Assembly: GCF_014650035.1 (NCBI RefSeq) | Contig: NZ_BMUE01000001.1 | Location: 860,742 to 924,741, forward strand | DNA length: 64,000 nt | DNA from: Streptomyces lucensis JCM 4490 | GTDB lineage: Bacteria; Actinomycetota; Actinomycetes; Streptomycetales; Streptomycetaceae | Direction: 5' to 3' | In this document: in pieces, positions 17,241-26,929 of the stretch | Numbering within the stretch: the first letter of the stretch is position 1 | Layout: every line of letters starts with the position of its first letter | The notes under the pieces: generated by a model | Told to the model about the DNA's origin: nothing | Databases searched by the model: none | The model's input: the letters and a program-made list of their open reading frames with translations, nothing else | Made by a program: the position numbers and the translations under genes

Positions 17241-18194
17241 TCACGCCCCCTTCCAGCCGGCGCCCCAGTCCTGCGGTGCCGGATCGGGACGGGAGTGCGC
17301 GTGGTACTCCACCGCGTCCGCCGTCAGCCTCATGAACGCCTCCTCCAGCGAGGCCTGCCGCGGGCTCAGCTCGTGCAGCACGAACCCGGAGCGGGCCGCC
17401 AGCTCGCCGATCCGCTCGGCCTTGTCGCCCTCCACCTCCAGCGCCCCGCCGCCCGCCTGCACCGCGGTGATCCCGGCCTCGTGCAGCACGTCGAGCAGCC
17501 GTTCGCGCTGCGGGGAGCGGATGCGGACGTAACTGCGCGAGTTCTGCCGGATGAAGTCGGCCATGGAGGTGTCCGCGAGGAGCCGCCCCTGCCCGATGAC
17601 GACCAGGTGCTCCGCCGTCAGCGCCATCTCGCTCATCAGATGGCTCGACACGAACACCGTGCGCCCCTGCGCGGCCAGCGACTTCATCAGCGTCCGGATC
17701 CAGTGGATGCCCTCCGGGTCGAGCCCGTTGACCGGCTCGTCGAACATCAGGATCCGCGGATCGCCGAGCAGCGCCCCGGCGATCCCCAGCCGCTGCCCCA
17801 TGCCCAGCGAGAACCCCTTGGCCTTCTTCCGCGCCACCGAGGTGAGCCCGACGGTGTCCAGCACCTCCGCCACCCGGCGCTCGGGGATCCCGTTGCTCTG
17901 CGCGAGGCACAGCAGGTGGTTGTAGGCGCTGCGCCCGCCGTGCACCGCCTTGGCGTCCAGCAGCGCGCCGATGTACGTCAGCGGGTCCTTCAGCCGGTCG
18001 TAGTGCCTGCCGTCGATGCGGACGTCGCCGGCGGTGGGGTGGTCGAGCCCGAGGATCATCCGCATGGTCGTGGACTTGCCGGCACCGTTGGGCCCGAGGA
18101 ACCCGGTCACGACGCCCGGCCGGACCGTGAAGGTGAGACGGTCGACCGCCACCGTGTCGCCGTACCGCTTGGTCAGTCCCTCCAGCTCGATCAT
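17241..18194 (-). CDS. ABC transporter ATP-binding protein (second module)
   Basis: The 317-residue ATPase has Walker A GPNGAGKST (about 37), signature FSLGMGQRLGIAGALL (about 132), Walker B ILMFDEPVNGLDPEG (about 154) and the H-loop SSHLMSEMALTAEH. It is collinear with residues 1-312 of the ATPase at 14803 but ends with a short His/Pro-containing tail. The cluster reads ATPase-permease-ATPase-permease on one strand. The export substrate is unknown. Upstream are a DUF3253 gene and then filP, all on the same strand but spaced. Confidence 0.92.
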   Translation of the reverse strand: MIELEGLTKRYGDTVAVDRLTFTVRPGVVTGFLGPNGAGKSTTMRMILGLDHPTAGDVRIDGRHYDRLKDPLTYIGALLDAKAVHGGRSAYNHLLCLAQSNGIPERRVAEVLDTVGLTSVARKKAKGFSLGMGQRLGIAGALLGDPRILMFDEPVNGLDPEGIHWIRTLMKSLAAQGRTVFVSSHLMSEMALTAEHLVVIGQGRLLADTSMADFIRQNSRSYVRIRSPQRERLLDVLHEAGITAVQAGGGALEVEGDKAERIGELAARSGFVLHELSPRQASLEEAFMRLTADAVEYHAHSRPDPAPQDWGAGWKGA

Positions 18195-18265
18195 GCGGCC
18201 ACGCTAGGACGGGCTCGGGGCCCCTGCCACTCGGGGCCGCCGGCGGGCACGGCCGCTCGCGGGGG

Positions 18266-18529
18266 TCACCGGGCCGGCCGCCGGATCCGGATGGGCCCGC
18301 GGGCTCCGGCGGGGTCGACGGGCGTGCCGCGCTGGGTGATCTCCACCTGGCCCCGGGCCGCGAGCCGGGCCGCGGCGCGGCGGACGGGCTCCATCAGCTC
18401 CCGCCACCCCTCGTCCGCGGACCGGTGCACCGCGCGGGCGACGTCCGAGGGACAGACGGACGCACCGGGGGCCCGCCGGTCGAGCAGGCCGAGGATGGCG
18501 TCTTCGAGGGCCCGATCGGTGACTGGCAT
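18266..18529 (-). CDS. DUF3253 winged-helix-like small protein
   Basis: The 87-residue protein reads MPVTDRALEDAILGLLDRRAPGASVCPSDVARAV, then DEGWRELMEPVRRAAARLAARGQVEITQRG and a basic C-terminus GPIRIRRPAR. This is the DUF3253 pattern, a small winged-helix-like fold in which SVCPSDVARAV is the recognition-helix region. It may bind DNA, but no target is known. ATG 18529 is the only reasonable start. It is separated from filP by about 200 bp with no other gene. Confidence 0.75.
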   Translation of the reverse strand: MPVTDRALEDAILGLLDRRAPGASVCPSDVARAVHRSADEGWRELMEPVRRAAARLAARGQVEITQRGTPVDPAGARGPIRIRRPAR

Positions 18530-18682
18530 ACGAACGGCCCCTTCCCGGTCGGCCCGCGCCGGTCGGCCCGCGCCCGGTCCCGGACGGCCCGCGCTTCCTC
18601 CGTCAGGCTACGCGCGCCCCGGACGGCCCGTCCGCGGACCAAGGCGCCGCGGGCGTCCGCCGCCGGGACCGCGCACGCGAGA

Positions 18683-18713
18683 AGGGGCGGCGGGACCATG
18701 CCCCACCGCCCCT
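18683..18713 (-). terminator. Hairpin downstream of filP
   Basis: AGGGGCGG (18683-18690) pairs perfectly with CCGCCCCT (18706-18713), and the inner GGG/CCC can add to the stem. It lies 24 nt beyond the filP stop on the minus strand. I see nothing else in the stretch between filP and the DUF3253 gene. Confidence 0.6.
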
Positions 18714-18736
18714 CGAGGCGTCGTGCGTGCCGGACC

Positions 18737-19672
18737 CTAGCGGGTCTGCTGCGCCGGAACGCCGCGGGAGACCGGCTCGTCGTCGGTGGACGTGCCGGCC
18801 GCGGCGACAGCGGCGCCGGTCAGCGTGGCGAGCATCTCGCGGACGTTCGTCAGCTGCGCGTTGATGGAGTCGCGGCGGTTGGTGAGGGCGGCCAGCTCAC
18901 GCTCGGACTCCGACCGGATCCGGTCGGCCTTGGCGTTGGCGTCGGCCACGATGTCCTCGGCCTGGCGCTGGGCCGTCTCCACCGTCTGGCGGGCGCGGCG
19001 CTCGGCGTCCGTGCGCAGCTTCTCCGCCTCCAGGCGCAGCTGCTCGGCACGGTGCTCGATCTCGGCCAGGCGCTTCTCCGCCTTCTGCTGGCGCGAGGCC
19101 AGGTCGCGCTCGGACTGCTCACGGCGCTTGGCCAGGTTGGTCTCGAAGTCGGCGGCGGCCTGCGCGGCCTTGGCGCGGGTCTCCTCGAAGAGGGCGTCCG
19201 CCTCCTCCCGCTTGGACTGCGCGTCCTTCTGCGCGTCGGCACGCAGCTGCGAGGCCTCGCCCTTGGCCTTCTCGACGATCCGGACGCCCTCGTCCTCGGC
19301 CTTGGACTTGCGCTCGGCGGCGTAGGCCTCGGCGTCGTTGCGGACCTGCTGGGCCGCCGACTCGGCGAGGTCGCGGTGCTGCTCGGCGGCGCGCCGGGCC
19401 TCCTCACGGAGCTCCTTGGCCTCTTCCTCGGCCAGCCGCAGAATCTTCTCGACCCGCGCGCCGAGGCCCGCGTACGACGGCTCCGCATCGGTGACCTGGG
19501 CCTGGGCGTTCTGCGTTTCGAGGTGCAGCTCCTCGATGCGCTTCTCCAGAGCGGTGATGCGGGCGAGAGCGCTGTCACGGTCGGAGACGAGCTTGGAGAT
19601 GCGTTCGTCCACCTGAGCGCGGTCGTACCCACGCCGCACAAGCTCGAAGCCGTAGGGGGAAGTGTCGCTCAT
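18737..19672 (-). CDS. filP: FilP, intermediate-filament-like coiled-coil protein
   Basis: The 311-residue protein opens with a DivIVA-like motif (SPYGFELVRRGYDRAQVDERISKLVSDRDSALARITALEKRIEEL). It continues as an almost unbroken coiled coil of Glu, Ala, Arg and Gln (for example RQQKAEKRLAEIEHRAEQLRLEAEKLR) to about residue 290. This is the FilP pattern. FilP builds filaments that support hyphal cell shape and polar growth with Scy and DivIVA, and its place next to scy agrees. The charged C-terminal tail ends SRGVPAQQTR. Its length is close to the known S. coelicolor protein. Confidence 0.92.
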   Translation of the reverse strand: MSDTSPYGFELVRRGYDRAQVDERISKLVSDRDSALARITALEKRIEELHLETQNAQAQVTDAEPSYAGLGARVEKILRLAEEEAKELREEARRAAEQHRDLAESAAQQVRNDAEAYAAERKSKAEDEGVRIVEKAKGEASQLRADAQKDAQSKREEADALFEETRAKAAQAAADFETNLAKRREQSERDLASRQQKAEKRLAEIEHRAEQLRLEAEKLRTDAERRARQTVETAQRQAEDIVADANAKADRIRSESERELAALTNRRDSINAQLTNVREMLATLTGAAVAAAGTSTDDEPVSRGVPAQQTR

Positions 19673-19856
19673 GGGGTTCCTGTCGAATGAGACCGGTGAG
19701 GTGATAAGGGGAATCCTAGGGGCCGAAGCGGTGTGTCATCGAGCGGATACGGTTTTGATCTGGAGAATGGCACCTCTTTTGAGTGGCTGACCGGCGGACG
19801 GCTTGCCAACGACTCGGGCAAAGCCCCCCAGAAGACACCGGAACGCCTCCCGGCCG

Positions 19857-22800
19857 CTAGCCGTCCGGCGATTTCCCACCCGATCGGGGTGCGCCCACGG
19901 CCGCGCCCGCCTTGACCCCGCCGTCCTTGCCCGCCGACGGCGCCTCGAAGGACTCCAGCGCCTCCAGGACGTCCTGGACCCGGGAGATCTCGGCGTTGAT
20001 GTCCTCGCGCCGGCGCACCAGGACCTCCAGCTCCCGCTTGCCCTCCTCGACCGTGCGCCGCGCCTCGCGGATCGCCTCGGCCTTCAGCTCCTCGGCCTCC
20101 TTGACCAGGCTGGCCTTCTTCTGCTCGGCCTCCTTCAGCAGCCCCTCCGCCTTCTTGACGGCGGCGATGCGCACCTTGCCCGCCTCCGAACTGGCGTCGG
20201 ACAGGATCTCCTTGGCCTTGGCCTGCGCCTTCTCCAGCTGCTCCTCGGCGGCCTTGATGAGCGCGTCGCACCGGTCGCCGGTGGACCTCATCGTCTCGGC
20301 GGCCTCGCGGCGGGCCCGCTCGTGCAGCTCCTCGATCTCCGAGGTCACGCGGTCGCGCAGCTCCTCCGCGCGCTCCCTGATCGCGGTCGCGTCCCGGCGG
20401 GCGCCGACCAGCAGCTCGTCGGCGTCCGTACGGGACTTCTCCACCAGGGAGTTGCCCTCGACGGTCGCCTCGGACACGATCCGTTCGGCCTCGTTGCGGG
20501 CCGCGCCGACCATCGTGTCGGCCTGCGCCTCGGCGTCGGCCGTGGCCTTCTGGGCCTGCTGCTGGGCCTCGGTGAGCAGCTTGTCGGCCTCGGCCGCGGT
20601 CTCCGTGATGAGCGTGTCGACCTGCTCGGCCGCCTCCGAACGCCGCTTGTTGGCCTCCTTGCGGGCCTCGTCCAGGGTCCGCTCGGCCTCCTCACGGGCC
20701 AGGCTCACCAGCCGGTCGGCCTCGGCCTCGGCGTCCACCTTGACCCGCTCGGCCTCGGCCCGCAGCCGCTCCGCGTGCGCCTGCGCGGTCCCGACCGTCT
20801 CGGCCGCCGCGGCGCGCAGCCGCTCGGCCTCGCCGGTGGCGTCCCCGAGGAGCTGCTCGGCGCCCGCGACGGCCTCGGCGCGGACCCGGTCCGCCTCGGT
20901 GAGGGCCTCGGTGCGCACCCGCTCGGCCTCGGCGGCGGTCTCCGTCTGCAGCCGCTCGGCCTCCGCGACCGTCTCGTTCTGCAGGCGCTCCGCCTCGCTG
21001 CGGGCCTCGGTGATGAGGGTGTCCGCCTGCGCGGCCGCGTCCGAGCGGATGCGGTTGGCGTCCTCGCGGGCGTCCGCGCGGGTGCGGGCGGCCGCCTGGT
21101 CGGCCTCGGCGAGCGCGTCCGAGGCCTCGGTACGCACCCGCTGCGCGTAGTCGGAGGCGTCCGAGCGCAGCCGCTCGGCCTCCGTGATCGCCTCCGCCAT
21201 CGTCCGCTCGGCCAGCCCCTTGGCGGCCTCGGACTCCTCGTTCGCCTCGCGCCGGATGCGGGAGGCGTCCTCGCTGGCCCGCTCCCGCTCGGCGTAGGCG
21301 TCGGCGCGGACGCGGTCCGCCTCCTCCTCGGCCTCCCGCCTCGCACGCTCCGCCGCGTGCTCGGCGGCCGAGCGCAGCCCGGCGATCTCCTCCTGCGCCT
21401 GCTCGTGCAGCCCGGCGACGGAGTCGCGTACCTGCTGTGCGTGCTGCTCGGCGGCGGCGACCATCTCGGTGGCGCGCCGGTCGGCCTCCTCCACCAGCCG
21501 GGTCGCCTCGGTCTGCGCCTCCTCGACGCGACCGCGCGCCACGGCGAGCAGCTCCTCGCTCTGCGCGCGGGCCCGCTCGCGCTCCTGGTCGGCCTCCTCG
21601 CGGGCGGAGCCGAGGAGTTCCTCGGCCTCGCGGCGGCGCCGGGCGGCCTCCTCCTGCGCGGCGGCCAGCGTCTCGGACGCCTCGGTGCCGAGCCGTTCCG
21701 CGGCGGCCTGCGCCTCGGCGCGCACCCGGTCCGCGGTGTCCTGGGCCTCCACCTTCAGCCGCTCGGCCTCGGCGGCGGCCTCGGAGCGCAGCCGTACGGC
21801 GACGGCCTCACCCTCGGCGCGGGAGGCGGACGCGTCGGCCGCGGCCTCGTCGCGCAGGCGTTCGGCCTCGGCCTCGGCCTGCTGCTGGAGCGCGCGGATC
21901 CGCTCGGCGGACTCCGCGCGCAGCCGCTCGGTCTCCTCGCCGGCCTCCCGGCGGATCCGGGCGGCCTCCTCGCGCGCGTCGGTGAGCGCCTGCTCGGCGG
22001 CCTCCAGCCGCTCCCGGGTGTCCGTCTGCAGCCGCGTCAGTTCCTCGGCGGCCTCGCCGCGGCGGGTCTCGACGGCCCGCTCGGTCTCCTCGCGCAGCTC
22101 CCGCGCGGCCCGCTCGGCGTCCGCCCGGACCGTCTCGGCCTGCTCGTCGGCCTCGGCGCGCAGCCGCTCGGCCTCCTTGCGGGTGCGCTCCAGGGTCTCC
22201 TCGGCCTGCCGGCGCAGCGCCGTGGCGCGCTCGATGGCCTCGGTGCGGACCTTCTCGCTGTCCGTGGTCGCCTTCTGCCGCAGCTCGTCGGCGTCCGCCT
22301 TGGCCTTGGCCAGCAGCTCCTCGGCGGACTTGGCCGCCTCCTCGATCTGCGCGACCGCCTCGCGGCGCGCCTCGGCGCGGATCGACTCGCCCTCGGCTAC
22401 CGCGTCGGCGCGCAGCTGCTCGGCCTCGCCGCGCAGCCGGCGGGCCTCCTCCTGCAGCTCGACCGTCTTGGCGCGGTACTCCTTGGTGTCGTCCTTCGCC
22501 GCGCCCTTGAGCTCCTCGGCGATGTCGTGCGCCTCGGCGCGCAGCCGGTCGGCCTCGGCCTCCGCCTCGCTGCGGATCCGCTCGGCCTCCTCGGTCGCGG
22601 CCCGCGTGGTCTTCTGGGCGTCCTCGGACGCCTTGTTCAGCACGTCCTCGGCGGTTCTGGCCGCCTTGGACAACTGGGTGGCCGTCTCCTCGGCGGTGGC
22701 GGAGCGGGCCTTCTCGGCGGCCTCGGCGAGGATCTTCTCCGCCTCGGCCCGCGCGTCGGCGACCAGCTGCTCGGCCTCGGACCTGGTGTTCTCGGCCTCC

Positions 22801-23771
22801 TTGGTGGCCTCCTCGACCAGCCGGGCGACCTGCTCCTTGGCGGTGCGCGTGCGCGTCTCGTTGGCGGACTCGGCGCTCGTCAGCGCCTTGGCGGCGGCCT
22901 CCTTCGCCTCCGTGACCACCTTCTCGGCCTCGGCCTGCGCCTTGCGCAGCGCCTCCTCGGCCGCCGCCATCCGCTCCTCGGCGGCCCGGCTCAGCTCCGC
23001 GGCCTGGCGGCGGGCGGTGTCCGACTCGCTGACCGTCGCGGTGCGCAGCTGCTCGGCGTGCTCGGTGGCCTCCTGGGCCTGCGTGGAGGCGGCGTTCAGC
23101 AGCCGCTCGGCGTCCGTGCGGGCCCGGCGCAGGATCTGCTCGGCCTCCGCCCGGGCCGACTCGGCGTCGTTCTGCAGCCGCTCCCGGGCCTCCCGGGTCA
23201 GCCGTTCGGCCTCCGCGCGGGCGGCCGCCATGGCCTGCTCGGCCTCCGCCCGGGACTCCTCCAGCAGCCGGCGGGCCTGCTGCTCGGTGCGGGCGCGCAG
23301 CTGCTCGGCCCAGGCCACGTTCTCGTTGACGTGCGACTCGACGGTGGCACGGCGCTCGGCCAGCTCCTGGTCGAGCTGCTGGCGCCGGGTCACGGCCTCC
23401 TGGTGCAGCTCGGTCTGGAGGCGGGCGGCCTGCTCGGCGTGCTCCTGCAGGATGCGCTGGGTCTGCGCGCGGGCCTGGCTCAGCTCGCGCTCGGCGTCCT
23501 GGCGCAGCTGCTCGGCCTGCATCTGGGCGTTGCGCAGCAACTGCTCGGCCTGGTAGCCGATGTCACCGCCGTCGTAGGCGGGCCGGGTCATGAGGGTGCG
23601 CCGCGCCTCGTGCAGCTTGGCGCGCAGCACCTCGACCTGGTAGCCGAGGTCCTCGGCGTGCTGGATCGCCTTTTCCCGCTCGGTCTTCAGCCGCTTCATC
23701 TCGGCCTCGAACCGAGAGAGGTGGTCGACGTCAGCCGCCGGCTCTCGCTCCTGGCTCTCGTAGCCCCGCAC
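19857..23771 (-). CDS. scy: Scy, long coiled-coil organiser of the hyphal tip
   Basis: This 1304-residue, Glu/Ala/Arg-rich protein is almost wholly coiled coil. Near the N-terminus (RFEAEMKRLKTEREKAIQHAEDLGYQVEVLRAKLHEARRTL) it has heptads. Afterwards it shows a long non-heptad periodicity built on units such as RTEAEAERLRAEAD, which literature on Scy describes as 51-residue (hendecad-like) repeats. Scy scaffolds DivIVA and FilP at growing tips and helps set branching sites. GTG 23771 is the start, with no obvious Shine-Dalgarno. Length varies between species, and the S. coelicolor protein is slightly longer. The C-terminus is basic and glycine-rich (KDGGVKAGAAVGAPRSGG). Confidence 0.93.
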   Translation of the reverse strand: MRGYESQEREPAADVDHLSRFEAEMKRLKTEREKAIQHAEDLGYQVEVLRAKLHEARRTLMTRPAYDGGDIGYQAEQLLRNAQMQAEQLRQDAERELSQARAQTQRILQEHAEQAARLQTELHQEAVTRRQQLDQELAERRATVESHVNENVAWAEQLRARTEQQARRLLEESRAEAEQAMAAARAEAERLTREARERLQNDAESARAEAEQILRRARTDAERLLNAASTQAQEATEHAEQLRTATVSESDTARRQAAELSRAAEERMAAAEEALRKAQAEAEKVVTEAKEAAAKALTSAESANETRTRTAKEQVARLVEEATKEAENTRSEAEQLVADARAEAEKILAEAAEKARSATAEETATQLSKAARTAEDVLNKASEDAQKTTRAATEEAERIRSEAEAEADRLRAEAHDIAEELKGAAKDDTKEYRAKTVELQEEARRLRGEAEQLRADAVAEGESIRAEARREAVAQIEEAAKSAEELLAKAKADADELRQKATTDSEKVRTEAIERATALRRQAEETLERTRKEAERLRAEADEQAETVRADAERAARELREETERAVETRRGEAAEELTRLQTDTRERLEAAEQALTDAREEAARIRREAGEETERLRAESAERIRALQQQAEAEAERLRDEAAADASASRAEGEAVAVRLRSEAAAEAERLKVEAQDTADRVRAEAQAAAERLGTEASETLAAAQEEAARRRREAEELLGSAREEADQERERARAQSEELLAVARGRVEEAQTEATRLVEEADRRATEMVAAAEQHAQQVRDSVAGLHEQAQEEIAGLRSAAEHAAERARREAEEEADRVRADAYAERERASEDASRIRREANEESEAAKGLAERTMAEAITEAERLRSDASDYAQRVRTEASDALAEADQAAARTRADAREDANRIRSDAAAQADTLITEARSEAERLQNETVAEAERLQTETAAEAERVRTEALTEADRVRAEAVAGAEQLLGDATGEAERLRAAAAETVGTAQAHAERLRAEAERVKVDAEAEADRLVSLAREEAERTLDEARKEANKRRSEAAEQVDTLITETAAEADKLLTEAQQQAQKATADAEAQADTMVGAARNEAERIVSEATVEGNSLVEKSRTDADELLVGARRDATAIRERAEELRDRVTSEIEELHERARREAAETMRSTGDRCDALIKAAEEQLEKAQAKAKEILSDASSEAGKVRIAAVKKAEGLLKEAEQKKASLVKEAEELKAEAIREARRTVEEGKRELEVLVRRREDINAEISRVQDVLEALESFEAPSAGKDGGVKAGAAVGAPRSGGKSPDG

Positions 23772-23978
23772 TGCGCGGTCCCATCCGTCCCCTGGTCAGC
23801 TTCTCCTACGAGCTCCGTCCATCCGCCGAACGGGGCCCCCGGGGAATGGTGTCAGATCAACGGCGGAGCACGGGCTGCTGCCCCGACGCTCGTCCCCCGA
23901 AACCCGGACCCCGGCATGCGGTCGCCCGGCACTTCGAGGGCGACCGCCCCCAACCCTACCGGCCCTTATGTACGGGGG

Positions 23979-24419
23979 TCAGTGCTCGGGCGACTCAACC
24001 GGGGCCGAAGTGACCAGTTCCGTGAGGACGCCATGGCAGTCCTTGGGGTGCAGGAAGGTGATCCGCGACCCCATGGAACCGCGTCGTGGCTCGTCGTACA
24101 GCACGCGAACGCCCTTGTCGCGGATGCCGGCGGCCTCCGCGTCGACGTCCGCCGTGCCGAAGGCGATGTGGTGGACGCCCTCGCCGTTCTTCGCCAGCCA
24201 CTTGCCCACCGCGGAGTCCTCGCGGGTCGGCTCCAGCAGCTGGAGGTAGGAGGCGCCGCCGTCCGAGGTCTCGTTGATCTTGAGCATGGCCTCGCGCACG
24301 CCCTGTTCTTCGTTGACCTCGGTGTGGAACACCTCGAAGCCGTACGTGGCCCGGTAGAACTCGACGGTGGCGTCGAGGTCGTGGCAGGCGATCCCGATGT
24401 GGTCGATTCGCGTCAGCAT
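23979..24419 (-). CDS. mce: Methylmalonyl-CoA epimerase
   Basis: The 146-residue VOC-fold enzyme interconverts (2R)- and (2S)-methylmalonyl-CoA for propionate/branched-chain breakdown or polyketide precursors. Signature [32 protein letters not shown] is at the start, with metal ligands expected at His7 (DHIGIA), a Gln in SYLQLLEPT, His in [15 protein letters not shown] and Glu in GVLTELV. It is divergent from the thiolase gene across a 149-bp region. The stop is about 200 bp before scy; that gap holds only presumed scy promoter DNA, where I see no clear element. Confidence 0.93.
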   Translation of the reverse strand: MLTRIDHIGIACHDLDATVEFYRATYGFEVFHTEVNEEQGVREAMLKINETSDGGASYLQLLEPTREDSAVGKWLAKNGEGVHHIAFGTADVDAEAAGIRDKGVRVLYDEPRRGSMGSRITFLHPKDCHGVLTELVTSAPVESPEH

Positions 24420-24568
24420 GGTTTCAGTGCAGCGCTCCCGCGTTGGTTACGCAACGTGCGCGCGATCACACCGACAGGCCGATGACGGCGCGCTCTACCG
24501 CTCAGTACATTCGAAGTAAACCCTCGTTCACTCCTCGGCTGTGCAGGCCGGTAAGGGGATCGCAGCTC

Positions 24569-25768
24569 ATGTCTTCAGGAACGACCAGCTCTGTGATCGT
24601 CGCGGGCGCCCGTACGCCCATGGGACGACTGCTGGGCTCGCTCAAGTCCTTCTCCGGGGCCGATCTGGGCGGCTTCGCGATCAAGGCCGCCCTCGACCGC
24701 GCGGGTATCGGCGGCGACCAGGTGCAGTACGTGATCATGGGCCAGGTGCTGCAGGCCGGGGCGGGGCAGATCCCGGCGCGCCAGGCTGCGGTCAAGGCCG
24801 GCATTCCGATGAGCGTCCCGGCGCTCACCATCAACAAGGTCTGTCTCTCGGGCCTGGACGCCATCGCGCTGGCCGACCAGCTGATCCGCGCGGGTGAGTT
24901 CGACATCGTGGTGGCCGGCGGCCAGGAGTCCATGACGAATGCCCCGCACCTGCTCCCGAAGTCCCGTGAGGGCTTCAAGTACGGCGCGGTCCAGATGCTC
25001 GACGCGATGGCGTACGACGGTCTGACCGACTCCTTCGAGAACGTCGCCATGGGCGAGTCCACGGAGAAGCACAACACCCGCCTCGGCATCGGCCGCGCCG
25101 AGCAGGACGAGATCGCCGCCCTGTCCCACCAGCGGGCCGCCGCCGCGCAGAAGAACGGCATCTTCGAGGCCGAGATCACCCCGGTGGAGATCCCGCAGCG
25201 CAAGGGCGAGCCGGTCGTCTTCAGCAAGGACGAGGGCATCCGCGGCGAGACCACCGCCGAGTCCCTCGGCAAGCTGCGCCCGGCCTTCGCCAAGGACGGC
25301 ACGATCACCGCCGGCTCCTCCTCGCAGATCTCGGACGGTGCGGCGGCCGTGGTCGTGATGAGCAAGGCCAAGGCCGAGGAGCTGGGCCTGGAGTGGCTCG
25401 CCGAGATCGGCGCCCACGGCAACGTGGCGGGCCCGGACAACTCCCTGCAGTCCCAGCCCTCCAACGCCATCGCCCACGCCCTGAAGAAGGAGGGCCTGGA
25501 GGTCTCCGACCTCGACCTCGTCGAGATCAACGAGGCCTTCGCCGCCGTCGCCGTGCAGTCGATGAAGGACCTCGGCGTGTCCACCGAAAAGGTGAACGTG
25601 AACGGTGGTGCGATCGCCCTGGGTCACCCGATCGGCATGTCCGGCGCCCGTCTCGTGCTCCACCTGGCGCTCGAGCTCAAGCGGCGTGGCGGCGGTGTCG
25701 GCGCGGCCGCGCTGTGCGGTGGCGGCGGCCAGGGTGACGCGCTGATCGTGCGGGTACCGAAGGCCTGA
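24569..25768 (+). CDS. Acetyl-CoA acetyltransferase (thiolase)
   Basis: The 399-residue thiolase makes or cleaves acetoacetyl-CoA. The start [34 protein letters not shown] is the family N-terminus, so ATG 24569 was chosen. The active-site cysteine is in [15 protein letters not shown] (about residue 93). Other motifs are [21 protein letters not shown] (His) and [12 protein letters not shown] (the second catalytic Cys). It is followed by meaB (60-nt gap), and the divergent mce is upstream. With the dehydrogenase at 6605 it gives the first steps of acetoacetyl-CoA and C4 metabolism. Confidence 0.93.
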   Translation: MSSGTTSSVIVAGARTPMGRLLGSLKSFSGADLGGFAIKAALDRAGIGGDQVQYVIMGQVLQAGAGQIPARQAAVKAGIPMSVPALTINKVCLSGLDAIALADQLIRAGEFDIVVAGGQESMTNAPHLLPKSREGFKYGAVQMLDAMAYDGLTDSFENVAMGESTEKHNTRLGIGRAEQDEIAALSHQRAAAAQKNGIFEAEITPVEIPQRKGEPVVFSKDEGIRGETTAESLGKLRPAFAKDGTITAGSSSQISDGAAAVVVMSKAKAEELGLEWLAEIGAHGNVAGPDNSLQSQPSNAIAHALKKEGLEVSDLDLVEINEAFAAVAVQSMKDLGVSTEKVNVNGGAIALGHPIGMSGARLVLHLALELKRRGGGVGAAALCGGGGQGDALIVRVPKA

Positions 25769-25827
25769 GCCCTCCTTCCGGGGCGCCTCACGGCGCCTTC
25801 GAGTTCTTCTAGCTGAACGGAGCTGTG

Positions 25828-26784
25828 ATGCAGGACGTCTCCTCTCTGGTGACCCAGGCCAGGGAAGGCCGGCCGCGGGCCGTGGCCCGGCTGATCTCCC
25901 TCGTGGAGGGGGCGTCCCCGCAGCTCAGGGAGGTCATGGCGGCGCTGGCCCCGCTGACCGGCAACGCCTACGTGGTGGGCCTCACCGGCTCGCCCGGCGT
26001 CGGCAAGTCCACCTCGACCTCCGCGCTCGTCACGGCGTACCGCAAGCAGGGCAGGCGGGTCGGCGTCCTGGCCGTCGACCCGTCCTCGCCGTTCTCCGGC
26101 GGCGCCCTGCTCGGTGACCGCGTCCGGATGTCGGACCACGCCTCCGACCCCGGCGTCTACATCCGCTCGATGGCCACCCGGGGCCACCTCGGCGGCCTCG
26201 CGTGGGCGGCGCCGCAGGCGATCCGGGTGCTGGACGCGGCGGGCTGCGACGTGATCCTCGTCGAGACGGTCGGTGTCGGCCAGTCCGAGGTGGAGATCGC
26301 CTCGCAGGCGGACACCTCCGTCGTCCTCCTGGCCCCCGGCATGGGCGACGGCATCCAGGCCGCCAAGGCCGGAATCCTGGAGATCGGCGACGTCTACGTC
26401 GTCAACAAGGCCGACCGGGACGGCGCCGACGCCACGGCCCGCGAACTGAACCACATGCTGGGCCTGGGCGAGGCCCGCGGCCCCGGCGACTGGCGCCCGC
26501 CGATCGTGAAGACGGTCGCGGCCCGCGCCGAGGGCGTCGACGAGGTCGTGGAGGCCCTGGAGAAGCACCGGGCCTGGATGGAGGAGCGCGGCGTTCTCGC
26601 CGAGCGCCGCAGGGCCCGCGCGGCCCGCGAGGTGGAGACCATCGCGGTCACCGCCCTGCGCGAACGCATCGGCGACCTGCACGGCGACCGCCGCCTCAGC
26701 TCCCTCGCCGAGCGCATCGTCGCCGGCGAACTGGACCCCTACCGCGCGGCGGACGAACTGGTGGCGGGCCTGACCCAGGGCTGA
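25828..26784 (+). CDS. meaB: MeaB-type G3E GTPase, B12-mutase chaperone
   Basis: The 318-residue SIMIBI-class GTPase has P-loop TGSPGVGKSTSTSAL (about 53-60), switch segments VDPSSPFSGGALLGDRVRM and ETVGVGQSEVEIA (G3), and NKAD specificity motif (about 192). MeaB loads and protects methylmalonyl-CoA mutase-type enzymes. The helper function here probably serves icmA and the methylmalonyl-CoA mutase elsewhere. GGAG at 25818-25821 is 6 nt before ATG 25828 but only 3 nt before GTG 25825, so ATG is preferred. It is probably co-transcribed with the upstream thiolase. Confidence 0.93.
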   Translation: MQDVSSLVTQAREGRPRAVARLISLVEGASPQLREVMAALAPLTGNAYVVGLTGSPGVGKSTSTSALVTAYRKQGRRVGVLAVDPSSPFSGGALLGDRVRMSDHASDPGVYIRSMATRGHLGGLAWAAPQAIRVLDAAGCDVILVETVGVGQSEVEIASQADTSVVLLAPGMGDGIQAAKAGILEIGDVYVVNKADRDGADATARELNHMLGLGEARGPGDWRPPIVKTVAARAEGVDEVVEALEKHRAWMEERGVLAERRRARAAREVETIAVTALRERIGDLHGDRRLSSLAERIVAGELDPYRAADELVAGLTQG

Positions 26785-26801
26785 GGGTGGCCGGCCGGTG
26801 A

Positions 26802-26844
26802 TCAAGCTGCTAGCTTGACCGGCATGTTCCTCTCCCTGGCGTAG
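26802..26844 (+). promoter_or_regulatory. Palindrome and six-codon ORF upstream of an MFS gene
   Basis: TCAAGCT (26802-26808) and AGCTTGA (26812-26818) are perfect inverted repeats with a GCT spacer. This is a plausible MarR-type operator. Just after it, ATG at 26824 opens a six-codon ORF (MFLSLA, stop ending at 26844) within what may be the leader of the MFS gene at 26930. TAGCTT (26811-26816) could be a -10 placing the RNA start at or near that ATG. A 12-bp palindrome GCGGGGCCCCGC (26860-26871) lies between. The leader role is unproven. Confidence 0.45.
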
Positions 26845-26929
26845 AGCGCGCACCGGATCGCGGGGCCCCGCACGGAGCCACCGCGTCCTTCGGTGTCCCC
26901 TCTCCCGCCTCCCGCAGAGGAACTCCAGC

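Noticed and set aside
19803..24485. A 1560-codon open frame on the + strand opposite scy
   Set aside because: It is the shadow of the scy coiled coil: GAG/GCC-rich codons on one strand read as CTC/GGC (Leu/Gly) on the other. The product is Leu/Gly repeat without any domain.
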